NCBI RefSeq assembly: GCF_001561915.1
Contig: NZ_LSKU01000001.1
Location: forward strand, 2,467,270 to 2,531,269
Direction of reading: 5' to 3'
Source of the DNA: Tepidibacillus decaturensis
GTDB taxonomy: Bacteria > Bacillota > Bacilli > Tepidibacillales > Tepidibacillaceae
DNA length: 64,000 nt
This document shows positions 36,247 to 44,119 of the stretch, piece after piece. Within the stretch, counting starts at the first letter, position 1; every line of letters starts with the position of its first letter. The position numbers and the translations under genes were made by a program. A model generated the notes under the pieces. It was not told the origin of the DNA and searched no databases. It saw only the letters and a program-made list of their open reading frames with translations.

Positions 36247-36485
36247 AAAAATCTCCTTAGTCCAATATCTTCTCTGATTTCAAGAACGATATTTTCATGA
36301 GCAGTATGATATACAAATTCATCGCCTTTGGACTTTAAAAGTTCACCTGTAGCATTTTTATCATCAATCACTTCGATTAGAGCCACTTCTTCTATCACTT
36401 CCTGCCCATCTGCAACTCTTGATGATAAAGCTTTTAATTTTACAAATTGGTTAGGATACATTTTACGAATGGAAGACCATTTCAT
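36243..36485 (-). CDS. Small hypothetical protein paired with the retropepsin-like protease
   Basis: An 80-residue acidic protein, MKWSSIRKMYPNQFVKLKAL at its start, then a predicted small beta-rich region (EVALIEVIDD, DEFVYHTAHENIVLEI). I do not recognise a named family with certainty. Its stop overlaps the protease start (ATGA). It has a GGGGG ribosome site 8 nt upstream, and a 15-bp palindrome sits just before that. It might be a substrate, partner or antitoxin-like cofactor of the protease; this is speculation. Confidence 0.72.
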   Translation of the reverse strand: MKWSSIRKMYPNQFVKLKALSSRVADGQEVIEEVALIEVIDDKNATGELLKSKGDEFVYHTAHENIVLEIREDIGLRRFL

Positions 36486-36499
36486 TCCATTTTCCCCCT

Positions 36500-36514
36500 C
36501 TATACTAAGTATAG
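36500..36514. promoter_or_regulatory. 15-bp palindrome at the protease-pair promoter
   Basis: CTATACTAAGTATAG has perfect 7-bp arms around one base. On the minus strand it contains a TATACT that could be the -10 box, so a bound dimer would block transcription of the pair. Confidence 0.5.
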
Positions 36515-36542
36515 TATTTAAAATGATCGAAAAGATTTATAT

Positions 36543-36965
36543 TCACTTAATCGCAAACATGATTTCGCCTTCGGCCACTAGCTTGTCTCCTACATGGGCT
36601 GTTGCTTTTCCTTTTCCCATTGGTCCTTTTACTTTGATGACTTCTACGGTTAAAGTTAATGTATCTCCTGGGACCACTTGATCACGAAAACGGAAGTTGT
36701 CAATTCCAGTAAAAAAAGCTAACTTTCCCTTATTTTCTTCCTTCACAAGCATGGCCACTGCGCCAACTTGGGCTAAAGCTTCTACAATCAAAACCCCTGG
36801 CATCACTGGATACTCCGGAAAATGGCCTTGAAAAAATGGTTCGTTTATCGTTACATTCTTAATCCCAACTGCCTTTTTGCCTTCCTCTAATTCAATCACC
36901 TTGTCCACTAAAAGAAATGGATAGCGGTGTGGTATAATTTTATGTATTTCTTTGATATCTAACAT
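36543..36965 (-). CDS. fabZ: 3-hydroxyacyl-ACP dehydratase FabZ
   Basis: A 140-residue hot-dog-fold dehydratase of type II fatty acid synthesis, cytoplasmic. The signature [11 protein letters not shown] (start) and the active-site pair in [20 protein letters not shown] (histidine at 48, glutamate at 62) are intact. Length is standard. In Bacillus this gene (ywpB) sits in the same mbl–flhO–flhP neighbourhood, which supports orthology. Confidence 0.95.
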   Translation of the reverse strand: MLDIKEIHKIIPHRYPFLLVDKVIELEEGKKAVGIKNVTINEPFFQGHFPEYPVMPGVLIVEALAQVGAVAMLVKEENKGKLAFFTGIDNFRFRDQVVPGDTLTLTVEVIKVKGPMGKGKATAHVGDKLVAEGEIMFAIK

Positions 36966-37073
36966 CGCTTAGTTCCCTCCAACCAAAATTTCACAGCATA
37001 ATTTTCGGCCTTGCCGCTTAGAATAAATAGTGTCCCCTCTTCCGGCTCTGGTTGGATGAGGGTTCACATAAAG

Positions 37074-37102
37074 GAGCATGGCGCACTTGCTGCGTTGTGC
37101 TC
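37074..37102. terminator. Hairpin after the CDP-alcohol transferase gene
   Basis: GAGCA/TGCTC and CGCA/TGCG pair around three wobble pairs, with a 5-nt loop. T-tracts are weak (TCTTTT on the plus strand, CCTTTA on the minus), so it is a possible terminator only. Confidence 0.4.
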
Positions 37103-37106
37103 TCTT

Positions 37107-37610
37107 TTAGTCATTGATTTTTTTAAACTGAAACATGTAAACAATTGAAGTTAAGAATGAAAATGCAACTACAAAGGTAAAGAATTCTACATTATAGGGT
37201 AAATCAAAAGTGATGAGCAATACAGCAAGGTAATACATAAAAGTAGTCATCTTGCCTAGGGCATTGGCTGGCACCGTTTTCTTCCCTCTAAAATGAAAAA
37301 AAGCGGAACCGATAATCATACTTGCATCTCTAAAAAAGAAGATGGCTGCTACTAACCAAGGGATTTCACCAGCAACTAACAAAGAAATAATGACTGTAAT
37401 CATCATCAGCTTATCTGCCAATGGGTCTAACATGCTACCCAATTCTGTGACTAAATGATGCTTTCTTGCCAAATACCCATCTATCACATCCGTAATCCCT
37501 GCTAGTAATAGAATTCCATAGGCGTGAATTTCGTATCCATTAAAAAATACAAGAAGGAAAACAGGAATTAAGAGAAATCGACTTACAGTAAGAATGTTTG
37601 GCACATTCAC
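37107..37610 (-). CDS. CDP-alcohol phosphatidyltransferase (PgsA-like)
   Basis: A 167-residue integral membrane enzyme. The catalytic CDP-alcohol motif D(x)2DG(x)2AR(x)8G(x)3D(x)3D is complete in DVIDGYLARKHHLVTELG followed by SMLDPLAD. About five hydrophobic helices are visible. The family joins CDP-diacylglycerol and an alcohol; glycerol-3-phosphate (PgsA) is the likely acceptor, but paralogues with other acceptors exist, so I give no symbol. The start is GTG with GGGGGA upstream. Confidence 0.85.
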   Translation of the reverse strand: MNVPNILTVSRFLLIPVFLLVFFNGYEIHAYGILLLAGITDVIDGYLARKHHLVTELGSMLDPLADKLMMITVIISLLVAGEIPWLVAAIFFFRDASMIIGSAFFHFRGKKTVPANALGKMTTFMYYLAVLLITFDLPYNVEFFTFVVAFSFLTSIVYMFQFKKIND

Positions 37611-37649
37611 GAATTTTCCCCCTCTTCATCTGAGGTTGTAAGATTCCTT

Positions 37650-37706
37650 AGAATTGTCCTTTACAAGAGGCTCTCAAAAGTCGCACCTTTTGCAAAGAAC
37701 AATTCT
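37650..37706. repeat. Inverted repeat related to the dispersed hairpin family
   Basis: AGAATTGT and ACAATTCT flank a core containing AAAAGTCGCACCTTTTG, close to the AAAGTCGCTTCTTTTG of the dispersed family. The sequence TTGTAAGATTCC occurs just before it and again at 37723–37734. Confidence 0.5.
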
Positions 37707-37720
37707 TATCAAACTTAGTA

Positions 37721-37792
37721 ATTGTAAGATTCCATTAAGCGTGTTGCAATCAAAGAAAGGCATGGATGACGGAGCTCGTTACAAATTACAAT
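37721..37792. repeat. Dispersed hairpin repeat, copy in reverse orientation
   Basis: Ends ATTGTAA / TTACAAT are inverted. Bases 37750–37777 are identical over 28 nt to the reverse complement of 41427–41454, in another intergenic gap. One arm of the inner hairpin is missing. Confidence 0.7.
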
Positions 37793-37842
37793 TCGCGTCA
37801 AAAAAGCCACCTTCATAGTAACGAAGATGACTGAAAGGAAGT

Positions 37843-38085
37843 CTAGCCAAAAATAAGTTGGTACATATGAACCCATGTAGTCGGGTTTAATATTTCAAGA
37901 GGATTGCCTTTACCAAGCACCCCGTACCCAATGATTGAACCTACAAAAAATGAAATGATTGCAAATGCCATCAATAAGAAAGCTAAACGATTAAGGCTTT
38001 GTTTTGAACCCACTGTTTTTTTCTTTTTCTTCTCAGTGGTATGTCTTTCTGATCTTGATCTTACTTTTGCTTGTTGTGATTCCAT
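37843..38085 (-). CDS. Small membrane protein of the EpuA family
   Basis: An 80-residue protein with a very basic N-terminal third (KKKKK near 19–23), one transmembrane helix (about 33–57) and a short outer tail ending TTWVHMYQLIFG. This architecture and its place after flhP match the small proteins that databases label DNA-directed RNA polymerase subunit beta (EpuA family, PF11772). That name is misleading, since it is not an RNA polymerase core subunit. Function is unknown. SD is AAAGGATGAG. Confidence 0.65.
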   Translation of the reverse strand: MESQQAKVRSRSERHTTEKKKKKTVGSKQSLNRLAFLLMAFAIISFFVGSIIGYGVLGKGNPLEILNPTTWVHMYQLIFG

Positions 38086-38099
38086 TCTGTCTCATCCTT

Positions 38100-38942
38100 T
38101 TATCCTCTAAGGTTATTTACCATTCCTGCCATTTGATCAGCGATGGAAATCCCCCTTGATTGAAATTGATAAGCTCTTTGGGCTTCTGTTAATTGAACCA
38201 TTTCTTTGGCTAACTCTACATTAGAGGCTTCTAAACTCCCTTGAATCACAGCGTAGAGGTTGGCATATCTAGGCTCTGCTAAATCAAAGTTCTGGTCTCT
38301 TACCTCGATTCCCTGATCAATCAGTTCAGCAGGAATCCGATATTGGTTTGCCCCATCTTGTGCTAATGCTTGAAGGGATATGATTCTTGTAAGTTTTAAC
38401 GTTGCTATTTCTTCTTTCGTTCCATCTGCATATTCAGCAATCACATTTCCTTGTTTATCTACCTGAAAGGTTGCTTGCTCAGGAATTTCGATTGGAAAAT
38501 CATAAGTATCTAAAACATAATCGCCTTGATCTGTAACTAAATAGCCTTCTGCATCGATTTGAAAATGGCCATCTCTGGTATATCTAAGTTCTTTAGGGTC
38601 TAGTGAATTCCCATCTGCAGGGATCACTGTAAAGAAAATGTCTTTACCCATCAACATCAGGTCTGTTGAAACCCCTGTTTCAATAGGTTGCCCTTGATTA
38701 AAATTGCCTAAGGTTAACGAAACTCTTGAACCGGTTGCTTGGTCCAATCCCATTGGGGTCATTCTTCCTTGTAATCGAAAGGAATCTGGTTGTTCGATTC
38801 TTGATGACAAGATGTCCTGAAAAAATATTTCCCTTCCTTTATATCCAGTTGTCTCAATATTGGCTATATTATTGGATATGGTATCTATTTTTTGTTGGGT
38901 GGCTTGCATTCCTACCAAACCATTGATCATGGAAACATTCAT
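38100..38942 (-). CDS. flhP: Flagellar hook-basal body protein FlhP
   Basis: A 280-residue FlgG/FlgE-type rod protein. The N-terminus has the axial-protein signature (QKIDTISNNIANIETTGYKG) and the C-terminus the matching coiled region (SNVELAKEMVQLTEAQRAYQ). It follows flhO by 29 nt in the order mbl–flhO–flhP, as in B. subtilis, where it forms part of the distal rod. Exported by the flagellar type III system; no signal peptide expected or seen. Confidence 0.9.
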   Translation of the reverse strand: MNVSMINGLVGMQATQQKIDTISNNIANIETTGYKGREIFFQDILSSRIEQPDSFRLQGRMTPMGLDQATGSRVSLTLGNFNQGQPIETGVSTDLMLMGKDIFFTVIPADGNSLDPKELRYTRDGHFQIDAEGYLVTDQGDYVLDTYDFPIEIPEQATFQVDKQGNVIAEYADGTKEEIATLKLTRIISLQALAQDGANQYRIPAELIDQGIEVRDQNFDLAEPRYANLYAVIQGSLEASNVELAKEMVQLTEAQRAYQFQSRGISIADQMAGMVNNLRG

Positions 38943-38971
38943 CTCATAACCTCTTCCTTTCCATTATACAT

Positions 38972-39775
38972 CTATACCCTACCAATTTCATTCGCAGCTT
39001 TTTCCAAGGTGCGATCTAAAGATTGAATCACTTTTTGATTGGCTTCATATAATCTTAAAGCTGTCAGCATATCGACCATGGTTTGACTCGGGTCTACGTT
39101 TGCTCGCTCTATTTTCCCTTGTTGTATCTGATAATTGCCATTGGGATCGACCATAGGGGGATTGTTATTATCATTTAAACGATACATATTATTCCCTTGT
39201 TTCAATAGCTGTTTTGGGTCATTGATGACAGATAAACCAATTCTGATTTGTTCTCCGTCAGAGAAGGTCATCAATCCCTTTTCATCCACTTTAAAGGTAC
39301 GGCCATTTACTTGGATAGGAAATCCAAGATCATCTAAAATCAGGTAGCCTTCAGGAGTGACTAATTGCCCGGCAGCATCTTCTGTAAAAACGCCACTTCT
39401 AGTATAAAATCGATTTCCTTTTCCATCAACTGCAGTAAAAAAAAGAGATGGTTTCAGGCCTGTTGTTGGATCGATCGGTAAATCTTGATCAATAATAGCA
39501 AGATGATAGGGGTCATTTGTTTCGATTAAATCCCCTTGCGTAAAAATAGGTACACTTTCCTCAATAAAGACACCTTGATGAATCGAACCGATTTGTTTAT
39601 TTGCAGCAAATGGTTCTTGAATCGCTTGAAGAAAAACCTCAGGAAAAGAACGCATCATCGCTTGATCCTGTTTATATCCAGGTGTATTGATATTGGCTAA
39701 ATTATTCGTTAAGATATCTTGACGTTTTTGTTGAGTTAACATTCCTGCTGCTGCAGTATACAATCCGCGGATCAT
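38972..39775 (-). CDS. flhO: Flagellar hook-basal body protein FlhO
   Basis: A 267-residue axial protein paralogous to FlhP. The N-terminus reads GLYTAAAGMLTQQKRQDILT and NLANINTPGYKQ. The C-terminus has ERANVDPSQTMVDMLTALRL, also typical of rod proteins. It lies 38 nt after mbl. Role in the flagellar rod is from family knowledge. Confidence 0.9.
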   Translation of the reverse strand: MIRGLYTAAAGMLTQQKRQDILTNNLANINTPGYKQDQAMMRSFPEVFLQAIQEPFAANKQIGSIHQGVFIEESVPIFTQGDLIETNDPYHLAIIDQDLPIDPTTGLKPSLFFTAVDGKGNRFYTRSGVFTEDAAGQLVTPEGYLILDDLGFPIQVNGRTFKVDEKGLMTFSDGEQIRIGLSVINDPKQLLKQGNNMYRLNDNNNPPMVDPNGNYQIQQGKIERANVDPSQTMVDMLTALRLYEANQKVIQSLDRTLEKAANEIGRV

Positions 39776-39813
39776 TTTCCTTCACCTTCATTTATGGAAT
39801 TAGATCGATACAC

Positions 39814-40815
39814 TTATCTCTTTTTTCTTTTTTTGACCTTATCTAAGTTGTCCAACATGATTCCTGTTCCCCGTACAACACAAGACATCGGATCATCTGC
39901 AATAAGAACAGGCACTTTTAATTGTTCTGTTAATAATGCATCAATTCCGTGCAGATAAGCTCCGCCACCCGTTAAAATAACCCCTTTATCAATAATATCT
40001 GCAGAAAGTTCAGGTGGGGTCTTTTCTAAAACAGATTTTGCAGCGGCAATGATCGCTGAAATCGGTTCTTGTAATGCTTTTCTAATCTCATCAGAATGGA
40101 TCGTCACAGAAATCGGTAATCCAGTGACTAAATCTCTCCCGCGAATATCCATTTCTTCATTTCGACTTCCGGCAAATACTGTACCAATTTGTTTTTTTAA
40201 GTCTTCAGCTGTCCGTTCACCTATGAGTAAGTTATACTTTCTTTTTATGTACGCCATAATGGCATGATCAAACTTGTCCCCTGCAATCTTAATAGAAGAG
40301 GCGGTGACGACATCTCCCATCGATAAAACAGCTACATCTGTCGTTCCTCCGCCAATATCTACAACCATATTCCCACTAGGTTGAAAAATATCCAATCCAG
40401 CGCCTATGGCAGCAGCCTTGGGTTCATATTCTAGAAAGACTTCTCCTCCACCGCTTTTTTCTGCAGCTTCCCGTATCGCTTTTTCTTCTACTGATGTAAT
40501 GTTTGTTGGTGCACAGATTAAGATTCGAGGTTTTTTAAAAAAACTTTTCACTCCAGCTTTGCTGATAAAATGTTTAAGCATTGCTTCTGTAATATCAAAA
40601 TCTGCAATAACCCCATCTTTTAACGGCCTTGTTGCAATGATATTCCCTGGGGTCCTTCCAACCATTTGCCTTGCTTCTTCTCCTACTTTTAATACTTTTT
40701 TCGTTCTAGTATCGATCGCAACGACGGATGGCTCATCGATGACTACTCCGCGACCCTTTACATGAATCAATACATTGGCTGTACCAAGGTCTATTCCGAT
40801 ATCCTTACTCAACAT
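39814..40815 (-). CDS. mbl: MreB-family cell-shape protein Mbl
   Basis: A 333-residue bacterial actin that organises lateral cell-wall synthesis at the membrane. The actin phosphate loops IGIDLGTANVLIH (start) and DIGGGTTDVAVLSMGD (middle) are intact, as is GVILTGGGAYLHGID (C-terminal adenosine loop). Among MreB, MreBH and Mbl I choose Mbl because of the spoIIID–mbl–flhO order. SD lies before the ATG at 40815. Confidence 0.95.
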   Translation of the reverse strand: MLSKDIGIDLGTANVLIHVKGRGVVIDEPSVVAIDTRTKKVLKVGEEARQMVGRTPGNIIATRPLKDGVIADFDITEAMLKHFISKAGVKSFFKKPRILICAPTNITSVEEKAIREAAEKSGGGEVFLEYEPKAAAIGAGLDIFQPSGNMVVDIGGGTTDVAVLSMGDVVTASSIKIAGDKFDHAIMAYIKRKYNLLIGERTAEDLKKQIGTVFAGSRNEEMDIRGRDLVTGLPISVTIHSDEIRKALQEPISAIIAAAKSVLEKTPPELSADIIDKGVILTGGGAYLHGIDALLTEQLKVPVLIADDPMSCVVRGTGIMLDNLDKVKKRKKR

Positions 40816-41022
40816 GATCCATATTTCCTCCCTGCCGCATACTCTACTTTAAAAAACTTAAATTCGTGCATAATTTTCCCTTAAAAAATATTTCGATACA
40901 GATTCGGAAATCCCTTTTTATTTTTATAAAATTTTATCCTTTTTTGTCGATTTTCTTAGAATTTTTTTCCGCCACTTTTCGTTTTAGATTTGTATCGTGC
41001 GTTGGAATATACAAACTTACTT

Positions 41023-41274
41023 TTATTCTGCTTTTTTATATTTAATTTTTGTTGCCTCCCCTCCTCTAATGTGCCGAATAGATTTGTGATATTCTAGGAT
41101 ATCTTTCACTTCATTAGCTAAGTCTGGGTTTATTTCGGGTAACCGTTCTGTTAGATCTTTGTGCACCGTACTTTTTGATACACCGAATTCTTTAGCAATA
41201 GTACGAACCGTATTTCTAGTCTCTACTATGTATCGACCAATTTTCAAGGTTCGCTCTTTGATGTAATCGTGCAC
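41023..41274 (-). CDS. spoIIID: Sporulation transcription factor SpoIIID
   Basis: An 83-residue DNA-binding protein of the mother cell. The HTH reads VRTIAKEFGVSKSTVHKDL, followed by LPEINPDLANEVKDIL and the basic C-terminal helix region RHIRGGEATKIKYKK. I start at the GTG at 41274: it gives the family N-terminus HDYIKERTLKIG and has GGGGAGG 8 nt upstream. The ATG 12 codons earlier would add an extension unknown in the family. Directly upstream of mbl as in Bacillus. Confidence 0.95.
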   Translation of the reverse strand: MHDYIKERTLKIGRYIVETRNTVRTIAKEFGVSKSTVHKDLTERLPEINPDLANEVKDILEYHKSIRHIRGGEATKIKYKKAE

Positions 41275-41383
41275 TACCCTCGCCTCCCCGCATTCAAATC
41301 GTCTGTACATTATATGAGGAGGTTTGGCATATATTCTTTTGTTACAAGCCTTGACAAGCTATTTTACATAAATTTTTTTAGAA

Positions 41384-41498
41384 GGTTTGTATTTTCTAAC
41401 GTGCTCCGTTACTCGCGGCTTTCCTTGAGCTCCGTCATCCATGCCTTTCTTTGAATAAGGAATAATGAAAGAAAGGCATTCCTGAAAGTACACAAACC
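41384..41498. repeat. Dispersed hairpin repeat, full copy near spoIIID
   Basis: Outer ends GGTTTGT / ACAAACC are inverted, and an inner hairpin has perfect 12-bp arms (ATGCCTTTCTTT / AAAGAAAGGCAT, 41441–41479). CGTGCTCCGT and CCTGAAAGT blocks are shared with the copies at 52519 and 56526. Confidence 0.75.
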
Positions 41499-41551
41499 TG
41501 CACCTCTTTTTTAAGGCAGGGCAGGTTTGCTATGAACTAGAATTAATTCTC

Positions 41552-42892
41552 CTACTGCTTCAATGCCATCCCAATCAGTTTATCTGCATAATCGGCCATG
41601 AACATCGGGATATTCAACAGATCATCGTCCAACCGCAAATTGTTCAATGAAAAGCGGACACGCAGCTTGACCTTGTCGCCGTATTTTTCTTTAAACTTCT
41701 TCAGGCTTCTGCTTTCCACATTGGTTTCCAATTTAACCTCAACGGGCAAAATGTCGTTTTCCCTCTGGATCAGAAAATCCACTTCATACCGGGGATTGTC
41801 TATCGTCCAATACCGGGGCATGGCTTCAAACTGGTTTCTCAGCGCCTGGAGCACATAATTCTCACTAAGAGCCCCCTTAAACTCAACGAACAGGCGGTTG
41901 CCTTCGCTAAAAGCGGAAGGCGCCAAAAGCGACAAACGGCGTAATAGTCCTACATCCACCAGATAAAGCTTGAAGGCAGACAAGTCATCATAGGCAGAAA
42001 TGGGCAGCCCCGGCGCGCTGCTGCGGTATATCTTATAAGTCAGGTTGGCATCGCATAGCCACTGCAAAGCATCCTCATATTCTCTAGCCCGGGCTCCTTC
42101 CTTGACAACCTTATAAATAAATTTTTTGTTCTCCCTGGCAAGCTGGGACGGAATGGATTTCCAAATTAATGATATCTTAGGAAAGTCTTTGGGATCAGGA
42201 TGCTTGGCAAAATCCCTCTCGTATGCCCCCAGGATATTGGAAAGTACCTGCTGCATCAGCTCGACGTCCCGATCTTCCGTCCAGGACCTGACAGACTCAG
42301 GCATCCCGCCGGTCACAAAATACATTTTGAGCTTTTCATAAAGTGGATTGAAGAATGCATCCGGAACAGCCTCAATCCTGTCCAAGCTGTCCATATAGGC
42401 AGCAAGATTGCCGTCGCCGTTGGCCATTAAAAATTCGGTAAAGGTCATAGGCCCTATTTCCAAAAAGTCCACCTTGCCGACAGGAAAAGAGGCCGGCTTT
42501 GACAAAGCAATGCCCAAAAGTGAACCGGCGCAGGCCACATGATAGTGCGGCGTGTTTTCGCAGAAGTATTTGAGCGTATTCAAAGCATTGGGACATTCCT
42601 GAATCTCATCGAAAACAATGAGCGTATCCTCAGGCTTATCCGGCTTGATGGTTTGGCCGCTTGCCATCATCAGGTTTTGCAGGATGCGTTCGACATCCTT
42701 TGTGTTTTCAAAAAACTGCTTGTATTCCGGGTGTTCGTCAAAGTTGAAATACGCAATATTTTTATAATAACGCCTGGCAAACTCCTTGAGCGCCCATGTC
42801 TTGCCCACTTGGCGCACGCCTTTCAAAATCAGTGGCTTGCGGTGCCTGGAGTTTTTCCACTTCAGCAAATCCTGCATGATCAGCCTTTCCAC
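41552..42892 (-). CDS. AAA+ ATPase with DUF4143 domain, probably acquired
   Basis: A 446-residue protein of the AAA_14/DUF4143 family. Walker A is GVRQVGKTWAL (25–35) and Walker B LIVFDEIQEC. The C-terminal DUF4143 part ends with a nuclease-like segment, YWTIDNPRYEVDFLIQRE … LPVEVKLE, resembling a PD-(D/E)xK core (D and ExK). The start is GTG after GGAGGTGATA. Base composition is clearly richer in G+C than its neighbours, and it interrupts the spoIIID–spoIIQ interval, both signs of transfer. Function of the family is unsettled. Confidence 0.88.
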   Translation of the reverse strand: MERLIMQDLLKWKNSRHRKPLILKGVRQVGKTWALKEFARRYYKNIAYFNFDEHPEYKQFFENTKDVERILQNLMMASGQTIKPDKPEDTLIVFDEIQECPNALNTLKYFCENTPHYHVACAGSLLGIALSKPASFPVGKVDFLEIGPMTFTEFLMANGDGNLAAYMDSLDRIEAVPDAFFNPLYEKLKMYFVTGGMPESVRSWTEDRDVELMQQVLSNILGAYERDFAKHPDPKDFPKISLIWKSIPSQLARENKKFIYKVVKEGARAREYEDALQWLCDANLTYKIYRSSAPGLPISAYDDLSAFKLYLVDVGLLRRLSLLAPSAFSEGNRLFVEFKGALSENYVLQALRNQFEAMPRYWTIDNPRYEVDFLIQRENDILPVEVKLETNVESRSLKKFKEKYGDKVKLRVRFSLNNLRLDDDLLNIPMFMADYADKLIGMALKQ

Positions 42893-42906
42893 AGTATCAC
42901 CTCCAA

Positions 42907-43043
42907 AATATCACATTTTTATACATATTTTGCGTCACTTAATCACACTTTTATAATTTATTATAACCACATGCTCAGTTTTAAGTCAATAGATCACATA
43001 ATTTTATGATGTTTTGTTTGTTCAATCACATTTTTATGTATAA
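42907..43043. repeat. Four-copy motif upstream of the DUF4143 gene
   Basis: Variants of ATAAAAATGTGAT (minus-strand sense) occur at 42907–42924, 42939–42955, 42990–43008 and 43024–43043. They surround the promoter and look like binding sites for one regulator. Confidence 0.55.
42958..42987 (-). promoter_or_regulatory. Promoter of the DUF4143 gene
   Basis: TTGACT and TATAAT with an 18-bp spacer on the minus strand, about 65 nt upstream of the GTG start. Confidence 0.7.
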
Positions 43044-43120
43044 TAGTGAGCCTAGTTTAAAACCACTATCCTTAGATGATACAAGTCACACTACACAGCT
43101 AAAGCTGCTAGTCGTGCTAT

Positions 43121-43146
43121 GTCGCTTCTTTTGTAATATACAAACC
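43121..43146. repeat. Dispersed hairpin repeat, 3' fragment
   Basis: GTCGCTTCTTTTGTAATATA continues into CAAACC. The first 20 nt match 52536–52555 exactly, and the TATACAAACC end matches copy 56526–56627. It lies just outside the spoIIQ terminator. Confidence 0.6.
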
Positions 43147-43182
43147 AATAAAAAGCTACTAGGCAATCATCCTAGTAGCTTT
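43147..43182 (-). terminator. Terminator of spoIIQ
   Basis: AAAGCTACTAGG and CCTAGTAGCTTT form a perfect 12-bp stem with a 7-nt loop; on the minus strand it ends CTTTTTATT. It begins 7 nt after the spoIIQ stop. Confidence 0.9.
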
Positions 43183-43189
43183 CATTTCT

Positions 43190-44041
43190 TTACTCACTTT
43201 GTTCTTTTGTTTTATTTTGTTCTTCGTTTTGTTTTACATCAGGTTGTTTTGAATCTTGTGATTGAACATCCTTCGCTTCATTTGGCTTCGACTCTGGACC
43301 CTTTTCATTTTCAGTTTGGGTTGGTCGATTTTCCCCTTGAGAAAGTTGTTCTAATACTTGATTTACATCTTGTCCAAAAAAGGCATTGGGATTTAAAGGA
43401 ATATCGTCTTTACGTACTTCAAAATGTAGATGTATACCATGATCTTTTTCAAAGACATTGCGATCTGCTGTACCTAAAGGAGTTCCTTGAGAGATTTTAT
43501 CTCCTTTTTTCACAGTGACATCTTTTAAGCTAGAATAAGTTGTAATCAGCCCATTCTCATGTTTGAGTTCGACGACATACCCCATTACTGGATCCTTATC
43601 TGCCCGAACTACTTCCCCACTTAATGCTGCAACAGCAGTAAAGGCTTTTTTATCCTTTGCAACGATATCAATTCCATTATGTGGCCAATATTCACCTTGA
43701 AATGTAATCAGAGATTCAGCCATTGCATCTTCAGTAGATGTATCATCGAAAAATTCCATTTTAACTTGAACATTGATTGGATCCTCTGCAGGCCAAACCA
43801 TTTGCTCTACTGTTTGTGTTGCAACTGCAACGGCCTCTTCCCCCATCTCATCTTGTGCTGACCCATTAACTACTTCTGGGGTAATTTCTTGAAGACCTAA
43901 TTCTTCTTGAGTTAATGGATACTCATTTGGATCTTGATACCACCACATTAATGTAAGAATAAGTGCTGCGGCAATCATATAAATGGCGGGGAAGGTCCAC
44001 TTTTTACCTAAAAATTTTTTCCACTTTGAGTTTTTACTCAT
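43190..44041 (-). CDS. spoIIQ: Stage II sporulation protein Q (LytM/M23 domain)
   Basis: A 283-residue forespore membrane protein: short basic N-terminus, one transmembrane helix (WTFPAIYMIAAALILTLMWW), then an M23-type domain. The domain keeps HNGID and HLHFEVR, the metal-ligand pattern HxxxD … HxH, which B. subtilis SpoIIQ has lost at the first histidine. The C-terminal 55 residues are low-complexity E/Q/K/N. In the family it bridges to SpoIIIAH during engulfment. I prefer the ATG at 44041, with GAGGTG 9 nt upstream; one 11 codons earlier is possible. Confidence 0.92.
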   Translation of the reverse strand: MSKNSKWKKFLGKKWTFPAIYMIAAALILTLMWWYQDPNEYPLTQEELGLQEITPEVVNGSAQDEMGEEAVAVATQTVEQMVWPAEDPINVQVKMEFFDDTSTEDAMAESLITFQGEYWPHNGIDIVAKDKKAFTAVAALSGEVVRADKDPVMGYVVELKHENGLITTYSSLKDVTVKKGDKISQGTPLGTADRNVFEKDHGIHLHFEVRKDDIPLNPNAFFGQDVNQVLEQLSQGENRPTQTENEKGPESKPNEAKDVQSQDSKQPDVKQNEEQNKTKEQSE

Positions 44042-44119
44042 TTTTTGCATCACCTCAGCAACCATTTTGTCCATTATTTACCTGTTTATACCTGAGGGAT
44101 ACAAAATTTTATACTTGCT

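Noticed and set aside
41275-41310. ATG start of spoIIID 12 codons upstream
   Set aside because: The GTG at 41274 reproduces the family N-terminus and has GGGGAGG 8 nt upstream.
42907-43043. CRISPR-like array from the four repeats upstream of the DUF4143 gene
   Set aside because: Repeats are short (about 13 nt) and degenerate with uneven 15–50 nt spacing; they look like protein-binding sites.
43006-43518. 170-codon plus-strand ORF opposite spoIIQ
   Set aside because: It is the antisense shadow of spoIIQ's low-complexity tail and terminator, with no ribosome site.
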